The notes beneath the pieces are model-generated. The model was given only the letters and a program-made list of their open reading frames with translations, searched no databases and had not been told where the DNA came from. The position numbers and the translations under genes were made by a program. A stretch of DNA of 64,000 nt from Acidianus brierleyi (GTDB taxonomy: Archaea > Thermoproteota > Thermoprotei_A > Sulfolobales > Sulfolobaceae). Shown here piece after piece: positions 29,510 to 40,219 of this stretch. Position 1 is the stretch's first letter; every line of letters starts with the position of its first letter. Location of the stretch: positions 1,674,001-1,738,000 of the forward strand of contig NZ_CP029289.2 of assembly GCF_003201835.2 (NCBI RefSeq), read 5' to 3'.

Positions 29510-29529
29510 CTCAGTAAATTAGAGAAAAG

Positions 29530-29541
29530 AGTTTAAATACA
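29530..29541. promoter_or_regulatory. Promoter region of the bipolar pyrimidine operons
   Basis: GAGTTTAAATAC sits between the divergent pyrE and pyrB genes. Its TTTAAA core is self-complementary. It is at the ideal 26-27 bp from the pyrE ATG at 29509 and about 36 bp before the pyrB GTG at 29572, so it could serve both directions; a second T/A-rich element at 29547-29555 may serve pyrB. A divergent organisation of these genes is known from Sulfolobus acidocaldarius. Confidence 0.5.
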
Positions 29542-29571
29542 GTTTTCTTTAATTAAAACCAAGGGCAATTA

Positions 29572-30465
29572 GTGAAAAATATAATTTCCTCATACGATTT
29601 TTCGAGAGAGGATTTTCTAAGTATTTTTGAATTAACTGACGATATAATAACTGGGAAAATTAAGCCTAAATTAAATGATAAAATAATATCAGTAGCATTT
29701 TTTGAACCTAGCACAAGAACAGCAACGAGCTTTATTACTGCTGCTTTAAAATTAGACGCTAAAGTAGTAGGATTTACCTCGCCGGAAGGAACTTCCATAG
29801 CTAAGGGAGAAAATTTAGCCGATACTGTCAGAATGTTAGAAGGATACTCTGATTGTATAATAATAAGGCATAAATACGATGGTGCGGCAAAATTTGCATC
29901 AGAAATTTCTCAAAAGCCAGTAATAAATGCGGGAGACGGAAAACATGAACATCCTACTCAAAGTTTAATTGATTTATACACAGTATATAAAAAATTTGGT
30001 GAAGTAGATAATCTAACATATGCGTTATTTGGGGATTTAAGATATGCTAGAACAATAAATAGTATTTTACGAGCTTTAACCAGATTCAAACCAAAAATAG
30101 TTTATTTGATATCACCTCCACAACTTAAAGCCAGAAAAGAAATAGTTCAAGAACTTAATTATGAGATAAAAGAGTTAGAAAATCCATTCGATATAATATC
30201 TGATATTGATATTTTATATGTTACAAGAATTCAAAAGGAAAGATTTCCAGACGAAGTAGAATATGAAAAAATTAAGGAGAGTTATATTGTAGATCAAAAA
30301 TTAGTTGAATTCATGAAAAGAGATTCTATAATACTCCATCCATTACCAAGAATAAATGAAATTGATAGAAGAATAGACTCTTTACCTCAAGCTAAATATT
30401 TTTATCAAGCCTCTTTAGGAGTTCCAATCAGAATGTCACTACTTTACAAGATTATAGGTGAGTAA
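29572..30465 (+). CDS. pyrB: Aspartate carbamoyltransferase catalytic chain
   Basis: The 297-residue protein has the carbamoyl-phosphate-binding motif FFEPSTRTATSF (43-54) and HEHPTQSLIDLYT (about residue 122), plus the C-terminal aspartate-site region LHPLPRINEID. It condenses carbamoyl phosphate with aspartate. It starts with GTG and heads the rightward pyrBIKCD arm. Confidence 0.95.
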   Translation: MKNIISSYDFSREDFLSIFELTDDIITGKIKPKLNDKIISVAFFEPSTRTATSFITAALKLDAKVVGFTSPEGTSIAKGENLADTVRMLEGYSDCIIIRHKYDGAAKFASEISQKPVINAGDGKHEHPTQSLIDLYTVYKKFGEVDNLTYALFGDLRYARTINSILRALTRFKPKIVYLISPPQLKARKEIVQELNYEIKELENPFDIISDIDILYVTRIQKERFPDEVEYEKIKESYIVDQKLVEFMKRDSIILHPLPRINEIDRRIDSLPQAKYFYQASLGVPIRMSLLYKIIGE

Positions 30466-30467
30466 AT

Positions 30468-30931
<464 letters not shown>

Positions 30932-30935
<4 letters not shown>

Positions 30936-31507
30936 ATTACGGCAAAATTTTATCCATAAATAAAATTGGAAATATTAGTCAAATACAAATTGAAATAGAG
31001 TTTAAAGTAAAACCAGGACAATTTATATCGTTAGTTCTTCCTAAAATGGAAATACCATTAAGTATAGGCGATTATAAGAATAATATTTTAGAGCTTCATA
31101 TTTCTTCTGCAAATATTGTAAATATTCTTTCACATAGACGTGAAGTTATAGTTAAAGGACCACTTGGAAAACCCATTGAACTAAAAGGAAAAGTTTTAGG
31201 TATAGCAGAAGGTGAACTATATTACGATATTCTTTTCCCTTTGCGTGAGGCGAAAAGAAACGGTCTTGATGTTGCAGTAAATTGCACTGGATGTAATTCT
31301 GAGTTTCGAAAACCAGATTCAAATGAAAAATGGGATACTATTCTAGCATCCGTAAAGAACGTGAAAACCTTGCCTAGAGACGCTCTAGTATATTTAAGGT
31401 GGATAAAAATGAACTGTATGTTAGGAGTATGCGGAGCTTGTGAAATAAATGGATATTTGCCTTGTATTGAAGGACCCTTCTTAGAAGTGAGTAAAATTGT
31501 GGATTAA
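30932..31507 (+). CDS. pyrK: Dihydroorotate dehydrogenase electron-transfer subunit (PyrK-like), short
   Basis: The 191-residue protein keeps the FAD-barrel landmarks (KPGQFISLVLPKMEIPLSIGDY, near 28-48; VKGPLGKPIEL, near 75-84) and the C-terminal [2Fe-2S] motif C162-x4-C167-x2-C170-x7-C178. It is about 60-70 residues shorter than usual PyrK (about 255-260 residues). The region normally binding NAD(H) is abbreviated and carries a CTGC pair. Position between pyrI and pyrC fits a role as partner of PyrD. Whether it still accepts NAD is doubtful. Confidence 0.8.
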
Positions 31508-32654
31508 AGGAAAAGCATTCATAAAAGATAATATTGAAGACTGTTGTATAGAATTTGATAGAAAAATAAAACAGATAAAAAAGGATTGTAAACCAGATAT
31601 TTCTTTTAATTCTAGCTCATTGATTTTGCCTGGATCTCTAGACATGCATGTACATACTAGAGGTATGTTATTGTCATATAAAGAAGATATAATTACAGCG
31701 ACTTCTGAAGCAGCGTATGGAGGAGTAACAACTATAGTAGATATGCCAAACACTAAGCCTTACATAAATACCCATGAAAGAGTATTATCTAGACTTAGAG
31801 AATTTGAGAATTATTCAAGAACAGATTATGGAATATATTCCGGAGTAACCGATGATAATAGAGTAGACGAAGATCCCATAGCAGGATATAAAATATTCCC
31901 TGAAGACCTAGAAAAACCTGAATTAAAATCAATATTATCATCAAAAAGACTCAAAATAATACATCCAGAAATTCCTATCTCTAACAATAGTTTCAGAAAT
32001 TTGAGGGAAATGTGGCAAGAACTTGCGTCTCTCTATTTTGTACAAGGCAAAATTCATGTTACACATGCTACTAATTATAATACAATAGAATTAGCTAAAA
32101 AATTTGGATTTACTGTAGACTTTACCCCACATCACCTTCTAGTTAGTGGAGAAAAAGATTGCTTAAGTAAAGTAAATCCGCCTATACGAGATAAGACAGA
32201 ACAAAATAAGTTAATAAGAGCGTTGTTTGAGGCCGATACTATAGTAAGTGATCATGCGCCCCATACATCTAAAGAGAAAAATATGCCATATGAAATATGC
32301 CCTCCAGGGATTGCTGCAGTCTCTTTCACTACTCCATTTGTTTATACTATGTTTAAGAAAGGAATAATATCTCTTCAGAGAGCTGTTGAGCTAGTTTCTA
32401 AAAATCCTGCAAAAATATTGGGAGTTAATCTAGGAGAAATTAAAGAAGATAAAATAGCTAATTTTACAATTATTAGTTTTAACGACTGGAGGTATCATAC
32501 TAAATTCTCTAAAGTATTGGAGACTCCTTTGGATGAGTTTCCATTAGAAGCTAATATTCTGACAACCATAGTGGAAGGTAAAATAGCTTATGATGGAGAG
32601 GAAGTTTATCCTATACGGGGTGTAAATATTTTTGATAAATCTGGGAACACTTAA
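31497..32654 (+). CDS. pyrC: Dihydroorotase
   Basis: The 385-residue amidohydrolase has the metal-binding LPGSLDMHVHTRG (H51, H53), KIFPEDL near the position of the carbamylated lysine region, KIHVTHATN, and the SDHAPHTSKEK segment with the catalytic Asp. It cyclises carbamoyl aspartate to dihydroorotate. It starts with TTG inside the 3' end of the PyrK gene (11 bp overlap) and overlaps pyrD by 23 bp. Confidence 0.94.
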   Translation: MWIKGKAFIKDNIEDCCIEFDRKIKQIKKDCKPDISFNSSSLILPGSLDMHVHTRGMLLSYKEDIITATSEAAYGGVTTIVDMPNTKPYINTHERVLSRLREFENYSRTDYGIYSGVTDDNRVDEDPIAGYKIFPEDLEKPELKSILSSKRLKIIHPEIPISNNSFRNLREMWQELASLYFVQGKIHVTHATNYNTIELAKKFGFTVDFTPHHLLVSGEKDCLSKVNPPIRDKTEQNKLIRALFEADTIVSDHAPHTSKEKNMPYEICPPGIAAVSFTTPFVYTMFKKGIISLQRAVELVSKNPAKILGVNLGEIKEDKIANFTIISFNDWRYHTKFSKVLETPLDEFPLEANILTTIVEGKIAYDGEEVYPIRGVNIFDKSGNT

Positions 32655-33504
32655 TTTTAATGACCCTATAATAATACCGTCTGGTATTATACCGGATGTA
32701 AAAAAAGTCATTCAAGATATATGTACAAAATATAAACCGAGCGCGATAACTACAAAAACACTAACAAAGAATCCTTTAAGTCCTCATAATCCTCCCACAA
32801 TATTAAAATTTCACGATAATTGCTATATTAATGCTATAGGATTAGGAAATCCTGGAATGACGTTTATTAATGATCTTCATATAGGATGTAAATTGTTTAT
32901 AAGTATAGGAGGCAAATCTGTTCAAGAAATAAAAGAAGTTGCAGAATTTGCTCAAAATAAAGCCGATCTTCTAGAAATAAATATTAGTAGCCCAAACAGA
33001 AAGGGATACGGTGCTTCTTTAGCTAACGATGTTTATAAAATAGTAAAGGATGTTAAAGGAAGTGTATCTAAACCAGTTTTTGTAAAGTTAGGTCCTTGGG
33101 ATAATATATTGGAAATTGCCGGTAAGGCATTAGAAGCAGGAGCTGATGGATTAACATTAATAAATACTCTTAAGGGACTTCTTATAGACGTTGAATCATT
33201 AGAACCTATATTAACATATGAAACTGGAGGAATATCGGGTAAGTGTATATATCCTTTAAGTCTTAGAATAATCTCCGAAGTTTATAAAGAATATGAACCA
33301 TCAATAATAGGAGTAGGAGGAGTATTCTCATATAAAGAAGTTATAGGGCTAATGAGTGTAGGGGCTAAACTTGTAGGTATTGGAACCGCAATAATAGACA
33401 AAGGATATGATATAATAAACGAGATAAGGAGAGATCTTGATCTTTATTTAAATCAAAAGGGATTAAAGTTAGAAGATATAATAGGTAAAGCAGTGAAAAG
33501 ATGA
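32632..33504 (+). CDS. pyrD: Dihydroorotate dehydrogenase, serine-type
   Basis: The 290-residue flavoprotein has the active-site loop LEINISSPNRKGYGASLAN. Class 1 enzymes normally have Cys in NxSCPN; here it is Ser120, as reported for the unusual type 1S enzyme of Sulfolobus solfataricus. FMN phosphate-binding IGVGGVFSYKE and GTAII are present. It likely passes electrons to the PyrK-like subunit encoded two genes upstream. The TTG start at 32632 follows GGGGTG by about 9 nt. Confidence 0.94.
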   Translation: MINLGTLNFNDPIIIPSGIIPDVKKVIQDICTKYKPSAITTKTLTKNPLSPHNPPTILKFHDNCYINAIGLGNPGMTFINDLHIGCKLFISIGGKSVQEIKEVAEFAQNKADLLEINISSPNRKGYGASLANDVYKIVKDVKGSVSKPVFVKLGPWDNILEIAGKALEAGADGLTLINTLKGLLIDVESLEPILTYETGGISGKCIYPLSLRIISEVYKEYEPSIIGVGGVFSYKEVIGLMSVGAKLVGIGTAIIDKGYDIINEIRRDLDLYLNQKGLKLEDIIGKAVKR

Positions 33505-33806
33505 CATCTAGAACGGTTATGAAAGGAAGAGATTTAGAAGGATTAGTTTTCTTAGGTAAAATTGATTCAGTAACTATAGAATTCTGTAGTGATGATAAGA
33601 AAAATGCTAAAGTTGTGGCAAAAACTACTGATGGAGAAGAAGTTGAGTCAGAATGTATACCAGTTAGAGCTGCAGGTAAGATAACAACTGTTATGAAACA
33701 TTACCTAAGAATGGGAATAGGAAAATATATAGTAACAAATGAAAAGGTAACAGGAAGTATAGATACGGAGGGAGAAGATGAAACTCAGGATAGACAAACT
33801 TCCTAA
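33501..33806 (+). CDS. Conserved hypothetical protein at end of pyr operon
   Basis: The 101-residue protein is rich in beta-strand-like sequence (GRDLEGLVFLGKIDSVTIEFCS; KNAKVVAKTTDGEEVESECIP) and has an acidic, probably disordered tail (SIDTEGEDETQDRQTS). It overlaps pyrD by 4 bp (ATGA) and the following gene by 29 bp, so it is translated from the same mRNA. I recognise no family. Confidence 0.65.
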   Translation: MTSRTVMKGRDLEGLVFLGKIDSVTIEFCSDDKKNAKVVAKTTDGEEVESECIPVRAAGKITTVMKHYLRMGIGKYIVTNEKVTGSIDTEGEDETQDRQTS

Positions 33807-34080
33807 GAGTGACGAAGATCTACAAGAAATACAAAGAGAAATAGAGTCTCAGCATCATCATAATGATGAACCAAATATAGAGGAAGTACTAGGAGAACTA
33901 TATTCTGGAATACAATCTATGGAGGGAAGAATAAATAATATTGAATCAGATAGTAAAAAATGTAAGGAAGAAATAAGTAGAATATATAAAATCTTAGGTA
34001 AAATGTTAATAGCATTAGCTACTAATGACCAAAATGAAAAGATTAAAAATCTCAAAGATATTTTAAACCTCCTAGAATAA
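33778..34080 (+). CDS. Coiled-coil hypothetical protein
   Basis: The 100-residue protein has a charged N-terminus with a short His run (QHHHND), then a long amphipathic helix with coiled-coil spacing (SGIQSMEGRINNIESDSKKC onwards to the C-terminus). Overlap with both neighbours places it in the pyr operon. It may associate with the preceding unknown protein; no function is assigned. Confidence 0.6.
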   Translation: MKLRIDKLPKSDEDLQEIQREIESQHHHNDEPNIEEVLGELYSGIQSMEGRINNIESDSKKCKEEISRIYKILGKMLIALATNDQNEKIKNLKDILNLLE

Positions 34081-34082
34081 GA

Positions 34083-34682
34083 ATGGAATTATCTCAAACA
34101 TTAGTAATTGCCGTTAAGCTTTTTGCAATAATGGATCCATTTTCAATAATACCATATATTCTTGCAATGTTTGAAGAATTTAGTCAAAACGATCCAAAAG
34201 TAACTTGGCGGTTTTTAGTCAATAAAGTAGAAATTGCAGTAATAGTACTCTTACTACTTTTTTCAATAATAGGAAAACCTATGCTAGATTTTTTAGGTAT
34301 AAAACCGGTTTCTCTAGAAATAGGAGGAGGTATTATATTAATTTATCTAGGTATAGACACGATGGGTGGCTTTCAACAGCTAAGGTTTATGTCTAAGAGC
34401 ATTACAGAAGCTGTAGTAACTCCTATAGCCACTCCACTTATTGTAGGCCCAGGTACAATGACTGCATTAGTCTCTTTGTCAGTAACCTTTAATGTTTTTT
34501 ATCTCATCATAGGAAGTTTGATATCAGCATTTTTGGTTTATGTAGTATTGATGATGGGACCTCTTTTAATTAAGGCCCTAGGAAGAACTGGTACTGTGGC
34601 TGCAGGAAGATTTACCGCAATTATAATTGCTGCTTTTGGTGTTCAGCTAATTCTAGAAGGTATATCTCAAATTAACTTATAA
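34083..34682 (+). CDS. MarC family integral membrane protein
   Basis: The 199-residue protein has about six hydrophobic helices and the MarC/UPF0056 landmarks: FAIMDPFSIIPYILAMF at the start, GGGIILIYLGIDTMGG, and VTPIATPLIVGPGTMTALVSL. The family's transport function is unknown despite the historical name. It begins 2 bp after the coiled-coil gene and may be the last cistron of the pyr transcript. Confidence 0.85.
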   Translation: MELSQTLVIAVKLFAIMDPFSIIPYILAMFEEFSQNDPKVTWRFLVNKVEIAVIVLLLLFSIIGKPMLDFLGIKPVSLEIGGGIILIYLGIDTMGGFQQLRFMSKSITEAVVTPIATPLIVGPGTMTALVSLSVTFNVFYLIIGSLISAFLVYVVLMMGPLLIKALGRTGTVAAGRFTAIIIAAFGVQLILEGISQINL

Positions 34683-34744
34683 TGACAATCCGAAGTTAAA
34701 ATAAAAATTTTTTAACAAGTTCCACCTACTTTTTTACGAAGTAT

Positions 34745-35212
34745 ATGTCTAATAATAAGAAAAAAATAGACATGGATGCGATAGATAGAAGATTACTAAT
34801 TGAATTGTTAAGAGATGCTAGAACAAGTTTAAGGAGACTCTCTGAAGAAATGAATGTATCACCGGCTACGTTACATAATAGATTAACTAGATTAGTACAA
34901 GAAGGAATGATAAGAGGATTCACTGCGCTTGTTGACTATACAAAGTTAGGCTATTCTTTATCCGCAGTAATTATGGCAAAAGTTGATGGAAAACATTTAG
35001 TAGAATTTGAAAGAGAAATAGCTAATACTGATAATATAGTAGCAGTATATGATGTAGTAGGAGAATACGATGTAGTACTAATAGCTAAATTCAAAAACGT
35101 GGAGGATTTGGATAATTTCTTAAAACAATTACTCAAAAATCCTAAAGTTGAAAGAACTTATACAAGTATAGTTTTAAACACAGTAAAAGAAGATCCTAGA
35201 GTTAGAGTTTAA
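34745..35212 (+). CDS. Lrp/AsnC family transcription regulator
   Basis: The 155-residue protein has an N-terminal helix-turn-helix (MDAIDRRLLIELLRDARTSLRRLSEEMN then SPATLHNRLTRLVQEGMI) and a C-terminal RAM ligand-binding domain (AVIMAKVDGKHL; VYDVVGEYDVVLIAKFKN). Such regulators bind amino acids and act as dimers or octamers. A T/A-rich box near 34706-34713 is the likely promoter. Its position among amino-acid and nucleotide genes is suggestive but its target is unknown. Confidence 0.88.
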   Translation: MSNNKKKIDMDAIDRRLLIELLRDARTSLRRLSEEMNVSPATLHNRLTRLVQEGMIRGFTALVDYTKLGYSLSAVIMAKVDGKHLVEFEREIANTDNIVAVYDVVGEYDVVLIAKFKNVEDLDNFLKQLLKNPKVERTYTSIVLNTVKEDPRVRV

Positions 35213-35313
35213 ATTCTTTAATTATATTAAGATAAAAAACGTTAATGTATACGTTTGTTTCCAAAAGCCTTAAATATAATACTATTGCTTTAATTTACTA
35301 TATGGTGATTTGA

Positions 35314-35619
35314 TTGCAGTTCTGTCCTAAGTGTGGAGGAATGATGATACCAGTGAAAAAAGATGGCAAAGAGGTGCTAAGATGTACTAAATGTGGATAT
35401 GAAAAAGAGATGGATAATAAGGCCAAAAAAGCTTACGAAATTAAAGAAAGTAAAGGAAAATCTAACAAAGTTCTAACTACATCCATAGTTAGTGATAAAT
35501 CTGGAAGAAAGAGAGACGAAGACGAATGGGAACAAGAAAGAGAAGAATATTATAAAGAAATAGGTTTAGAACTATTAAGAGACGAATTAGAAGGTTCAGA
35601 AGAAAACGATGAAGACTAA
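35314..35619 (+). CDS. Zinc-ribbon protein resembling the TFS/RPB9 N-terminal domain
   Basis: The first 30 residues form a zinc ribbon, C4-x2-C7 and C24-x2-C27 (FCPKCGGMMIP; LRCTKCGYEK), as in the N-terminal domain of archaeal transcript cleavage factor TFS and RPB9. The TFIIS-type C-terminal ribbon with its catalytic acidic loop is absent. Instead there is a charged linker and a strongly acidic tail (EGSEENDED). It cannot act as a classical cleavage factor. It starts at TTG, 6 nt after GGTGA. Confidence 0.7.
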   Translation: MQFCPKCGGMMIPVKKDGKEVLRCTKCGYEKEMDNKAKKAYEIKESKGKSNKVLTTSIVSDKSGRKRDEDEWEQEREEYYKEIGLELLRDELEGSEENDED

Positions 35620-35659
35620 AGAGATAATATTATAAATTTTTATTGTAAAGTAAAGTGGT

Positions 35660-35899
35660 ATGAAGATAACAGAGGCAACAGAAAAATATTTAGTAAATTT
35701 TAATAAAAGAAAATTTTTGTTAGAAGAATTAAAGGATGAGAAAGGAAGAAAGGTATTTTCTATATCTGAGGTAAGAAAATATACGTTACCAAATGGAGAA
35801 GAATGGGAAGAGAAAACTGAAGGAATAAAATCTTTTGATTGGTCAAACGCTCCGGACGATATTAAAAAGGTTATTAGAGAAATAATAATACGTTTATAA
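35660..35899 (+). CDS. Small hypothetical protein
   Basis: The 79-residue charged protein reads MKITEATEKYLVNFNKRKF at the start and ends DDIKKVIREIIIRL. Strand-like central sequence (KVFSISEVRKYTLPNGEEW) is followed by helix. No family recognised. The codon pattern and spacing between its neighbours support a real gene. Confidence 0.55.
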   Translation: MKITEATEKYLVNFNKRKFLLEELKDEKGRKVFSISEVRKYTLPNGEEWEEKTEGIKSFDWSNAPDDIKKVIREIIIRL

Positions 35900-35938
35900 G
35901 ATATATTTTTATACTAGGGTACTAATTAGGTGAATTGA

Positions 35939-37450
<1,512 letters not shown>

Positions 37451-37452
37451 AG

Positions 37453-38823
37453 TCACGGCTTTTTATTTGCGGGTAATATATAATCTTTTGGAGCTGCTTT
37501 GAAAGGTTCTAGGTATTTTCGTAATACTTTAGGAATCTCTACACTTCCGTCTGATTTTTGATAATTTTCTAGAATAGCTGTGATCGTTCTAGTACTAGCT
37601 ACAGCTGTGCTATTTAAAGTATGTACATATCCCTTTTTGCTCTCTTTTCTATCTACATAACGTATTTTCATCCTGTACGCTTGCCAATCAGTACAATTAC
37701 TACAACTAACCATTTCTCTAAATTTAGCTTGAGCAGGCATCCATACTTCTAGATCATATTTCTTTGCTGCGCAAGCACCCAAATCACCAGATGCTATATT
37801 AATAATTCTATATGGCAATTCTAATCCTTGAAAAATTTCTTCAGCATTATTTAATAATTCTTTATGATATTTCCAGCTATCATCTGGAAGGCAATATATA
37901 AATTGCTCTACTTTATGAAATTGATGAACTCTAAATATTCCTTTTAGATCTTTATTAGCAGCTCCTGCTTCTTTTCTAAATGCAGGACTTATTCCAGCTA
38001 ATTTTATAGGTAGTTCTTCCTTGTCTAATTCGTCCTTATAATGAAGAGCTGCTAAAGGATGTTCGGCAGTAGCTATTAAGTACAAATCTTCATTTTCTAT
38101 TTTGTAAATAGCGTCTTTGAATGTGTCCATATCGATTACTGAATAAATAATTTCTCCACGTAACATATAAGGAGGAAGTACTAAAGTATATCCTTTAGAG
38201 GTTAGTGTATCTATCGCATAAAATAATAAAGAGAAATCCAACCATACTATATCGTTAAATAAATAGTAGAATCTAGAACCGGTTACTTCAGATGCCTTAA
38301 TAGTGTTGCCTAGTTTCAGAACATTTTCTAACATGTCTGCATGCCCTATTGGTTTCCACTGAATAGTTTCATATTCAACGCTGGCGCCATTTAGTTGTTT
38401 CTTAAATTCATCAACATCTTTTTCATAAACTCTAAATTTTCCCCAGAATTTTATTGGTACACTATACGTATCGTCTGGGCCTTGCGGTACATCTTCAGTT
38501 ACAATATTAGGTAAATTTTTAAGAACCTCATCTCTTTCTTGTTCTATTTCCTTAAGTTCTTTTTCTTTTTGTTGTAATTGAGCTAACAGTTCTTTAGCTT
38601 CTTTAATTTTCTTTTTTCTCTCTTCAGGTGGCAATCTAGGAATCTGTTGAGTTATAACATTATGCTCATGCCTCAATTTTTCTACTTGTTGAAGGATTTC
38701 TCTCCATTTCTTATCTAATTCTACGGCTTTGTTTACTACTGAAGGATCTATATATCTTCTCTTTAGATTTGCTATAAGTTCTTCTGGCTTTGTTCTAATG
38801 AGTTCTAATAAACTCCAAGACAT
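37453..38823 (-). CDS. serS: Seryl-tRNA synthetase
   Basis: The 456-residue class II synthetase has an N-terminal antiparallel coiled coil (about residues 25-110) for tRNA-Ser and a catalytic domain with LIATAEHPLAALHY, motif 2 FRKEAGAANKDLKGIFRVHQF and motif 3 LNSTAVASTRTITAILENYQ. It is the common type, not the methanogen-specific one. The ATG at 38823 is favoured over GTG at 38832 because a TATA-like box (minus, 38844-38852) lies 25 bp before it. Confidence 0.95.
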   Translation of the reverse strand: MSWSLLELIRTKPEELIANLKRRYIDPSVVNKAVELDKKWREILQQVEKLRHEHNVITQQIPRLPPEERKKKIKEAKELLAQLQQKEKELKEIEQERDEVLKNLPNIVTEDVPQGPDDTYSVPIKFWGKFRVYEKDVDEFKKQLNGASVEYETIQWKPIGHADMLENVLKLGNTIKASEVTGSRFYYLFNDIVWLDFSLLFYAIDTLTSKGYTLVLPPYMLRGEIIYSVIDMDTFKDAIYKIENEDLYLIATAEHPLAALHYKDELDKEELPIKLAGISPAFRKEAGAANKDLKGIFRVHQFHKVEQFIYCLPDDSWKYHKELLNNAEEIFQGLELPYRIINIASGDLGACAAKKYDLEVWMPAQAKFREMVSCSNCTDWQAYRMKIRYVDRKESKKGYVHTLNSTAVASTRTITAILENYQKSDGSVEIPKVLRKYLEPFKAAPKDYILPANKKP

Positions 38824-38961
38824 AATAGACACAAAAAGCTTAAGCTTTTATGCCTTCTGATTCTAAACTCTGTCTATTTTTGCGATGCCAATAGCTCTGT
38901 AGAAAAGACAAGATGCTTGTAACTATATCAACCCAATAATTGGTAACAAAACAAAAATCTT

Positions 38962-39369
38962 TCAAAATCTCATTAGCATATTATCATTTCTTTCTGTTTT
39001 TTGGGTAAATTCCTTATATCCTCTATAGAAGCAAGATCTGTTCCCTGTATGACATACTGGTCCTATTGATGTTACTTTTAGCACTATTGAATCACTATCA
39101 CAATCTATTCTTATATCCTCGATAATTTGGAAATTTCCACTTGTTTCCCCCTTTAACCATATTTTCTTTCTACTTAATGACCAAAAATGAGCATATCCAG
39201 TAGTTAGCGATTTTATTACTGCTTCCTTATTCATATTACCGACCATTAATACTTCGTTTGACTTAGCATCCTGAAGGACAGCTATTATAGTAAAATATTC
39301 ATGCCTATAATTAAGCATAGAAGCTATCTTTTCTGCTTCTTCATTAGATAACTTTAACGTTTCATCCAC
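38962..39369 (-). CDS. hisI: Phosphoribosyl-AMP cyclohydrolase
   Basis: The 135-residue protein has GYAHFWSLSRKKIWLKGETSGN and the metal-binding Cys/Asp set C90-D-S-D (IDCDSDS), C106 and C113 (VCHTGNRSCFY). It opens the purine ring of PR-AMP. It is a stand-alone HisI, with HisE encoded separately, and is the last gene of the his operon, overlapping hisH by 16 bp. Confidence 0.94.
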   Translation of the reverse strand: MDETLKLSNEEAEKIASMLNYRHEYFTIIAVLQDAKSNEVLMVGNMNKEAVIKSLTTGYAHFWSLSRKKIWLKGETSGNFQIIEDIRIDCDSDSIVLKVTSIGPVCHTGNRSCFYRGYKEFTQKTERNDNMLMRF

Positions 39370-39941
39370 CTAGTTAGATTTCTAAAGAATATTCTACCAG
39401 TATCGCTACTTTTTTCTGGGTGAAATTGAGTACCTATAGCAAATTCGCTATATACTATTGAAGGATAGTCGATTCCATAATGACTAATCATTAAAACATT
39501 ATTTTCGTTTGTATATGCTACATAGCTATGAACGAAATATGCATATCTGTTATCCAGGTCTTCAGTTAGTTCAGAAGGATTCTTAATAAGAATTTTTTCC
39601 CAACCTATATGAGGTAACTTAACATTAGCATTTATTTTATCTACATAACCCTTAAACCAACCTAAACCCTTATTTTTACCGCCCTCTGTTCCTTCCTCGT
39701 ACATTATTTGTAAACCTAAACAGACTCCTAGAAATTTTACGCCATTAGATCTTAAATCATTCAATTTATTTTCATTTTCATTAATGTACTTAGAGACTGC
39801 AGAAAATGATCCTACCCCAGGAAAAACTATAAGATCGGCGTTCTCTATATTCCCTATTTTAACTTCAAAACCAGTTCTTTTTAATGCAGATGATATACTA
39901 TATAGATTTCCTACTCCATAGTTAACTACTATAGCTTTCAT
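39354..39941 (-). CDS. hisH: Imidazole glycerol phosphate synthase, glutaminase subunit
   Basis: This is a class I glutamine amidotransferase of 195 residues with the nucleophile Cys74 in FLGVCLGLQIMYEEG, VFPGVGSFSA, and the His-Glu pair in TQFHPEKSSDTG. It supplies ammonia to HisF. The ATG at 39941 overlaps the hisE stop by 4 bp; a longer in-frame extension to 40040 lies inside hisE and is not likely. Confidence 0.94.
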   Translation of the reverse strand: MKAIVVNYGVGNLYSISSALKRTGFEVKIGNIENADLIVFPGVGSFSAVSKYINENENKLNDLRSNGVKFLGVCLGLQIMYEEGTEGGKNKGLGWFKGYVDKINANVKLPHIGWEKILIKNPSELTEDLDNRYAYFVHSYVAYTNENNVLMISHYGIDYPSIVYSEFAIGTQFHPEKSSDTGRIFFRNLTRWMKR

Positions 39942-40219
39942 TTCATTCTCCTCTTTAATTCTTGATACAAATCCTCGGGTTTTATTCCTTCTAAAGCCAT
40001 CAAAACCCAAAGATGATAAATAAGATCTGCTGACTCGCATAAGAATCTGTTTTTTCCTTCACTTAGTGATGCTACTACAGTTTCTACGGCCTCCTCTCCT
40101 ACTTTTCTTGCTACATATCCCTTTCCCTTAGATACTATTTCTGCAGTATAACTACCTTTTGGCATCTTATTGATCCTATCTAAAATTATATCATATAAGT
40201 CTTGAAGAATCTCACTCAT
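39938..40219 (-). CDS. hisE: Phosphoribosyl-ATP pyrophosphatase
   Basis: The 93-residue helical protein has the MazG-like HisE pattern: YTAEIVSKGKGYVARKVGEEAVETVVA and NRFLCESADLIYHLWVLMAL, with the Glu and Asp residues for magnesium. It removes pyrophosphate from PR-ATP. The ATG at 40219 follows GGTG and overlaps the hisD end by 8 bp; a GTG at 40228 is the alternative. Confidence 0.93.
   Translation of the reverse strand: MSEILQDLYDIILDRINKMPKGSYTAEIVSKGKGYVARKVGEEAVETVVASLSEGKNRFLCESADLIYHLWVLMALEGIKPEDLYQELKRRMK

Noticed and set aside
38833..38961. Possible small RNA between serS and hisI
   Set aside because: No box C/D pair, tRNA-like fold or promoter with fixed spacing was found; only the serS TATA-like element is evident.
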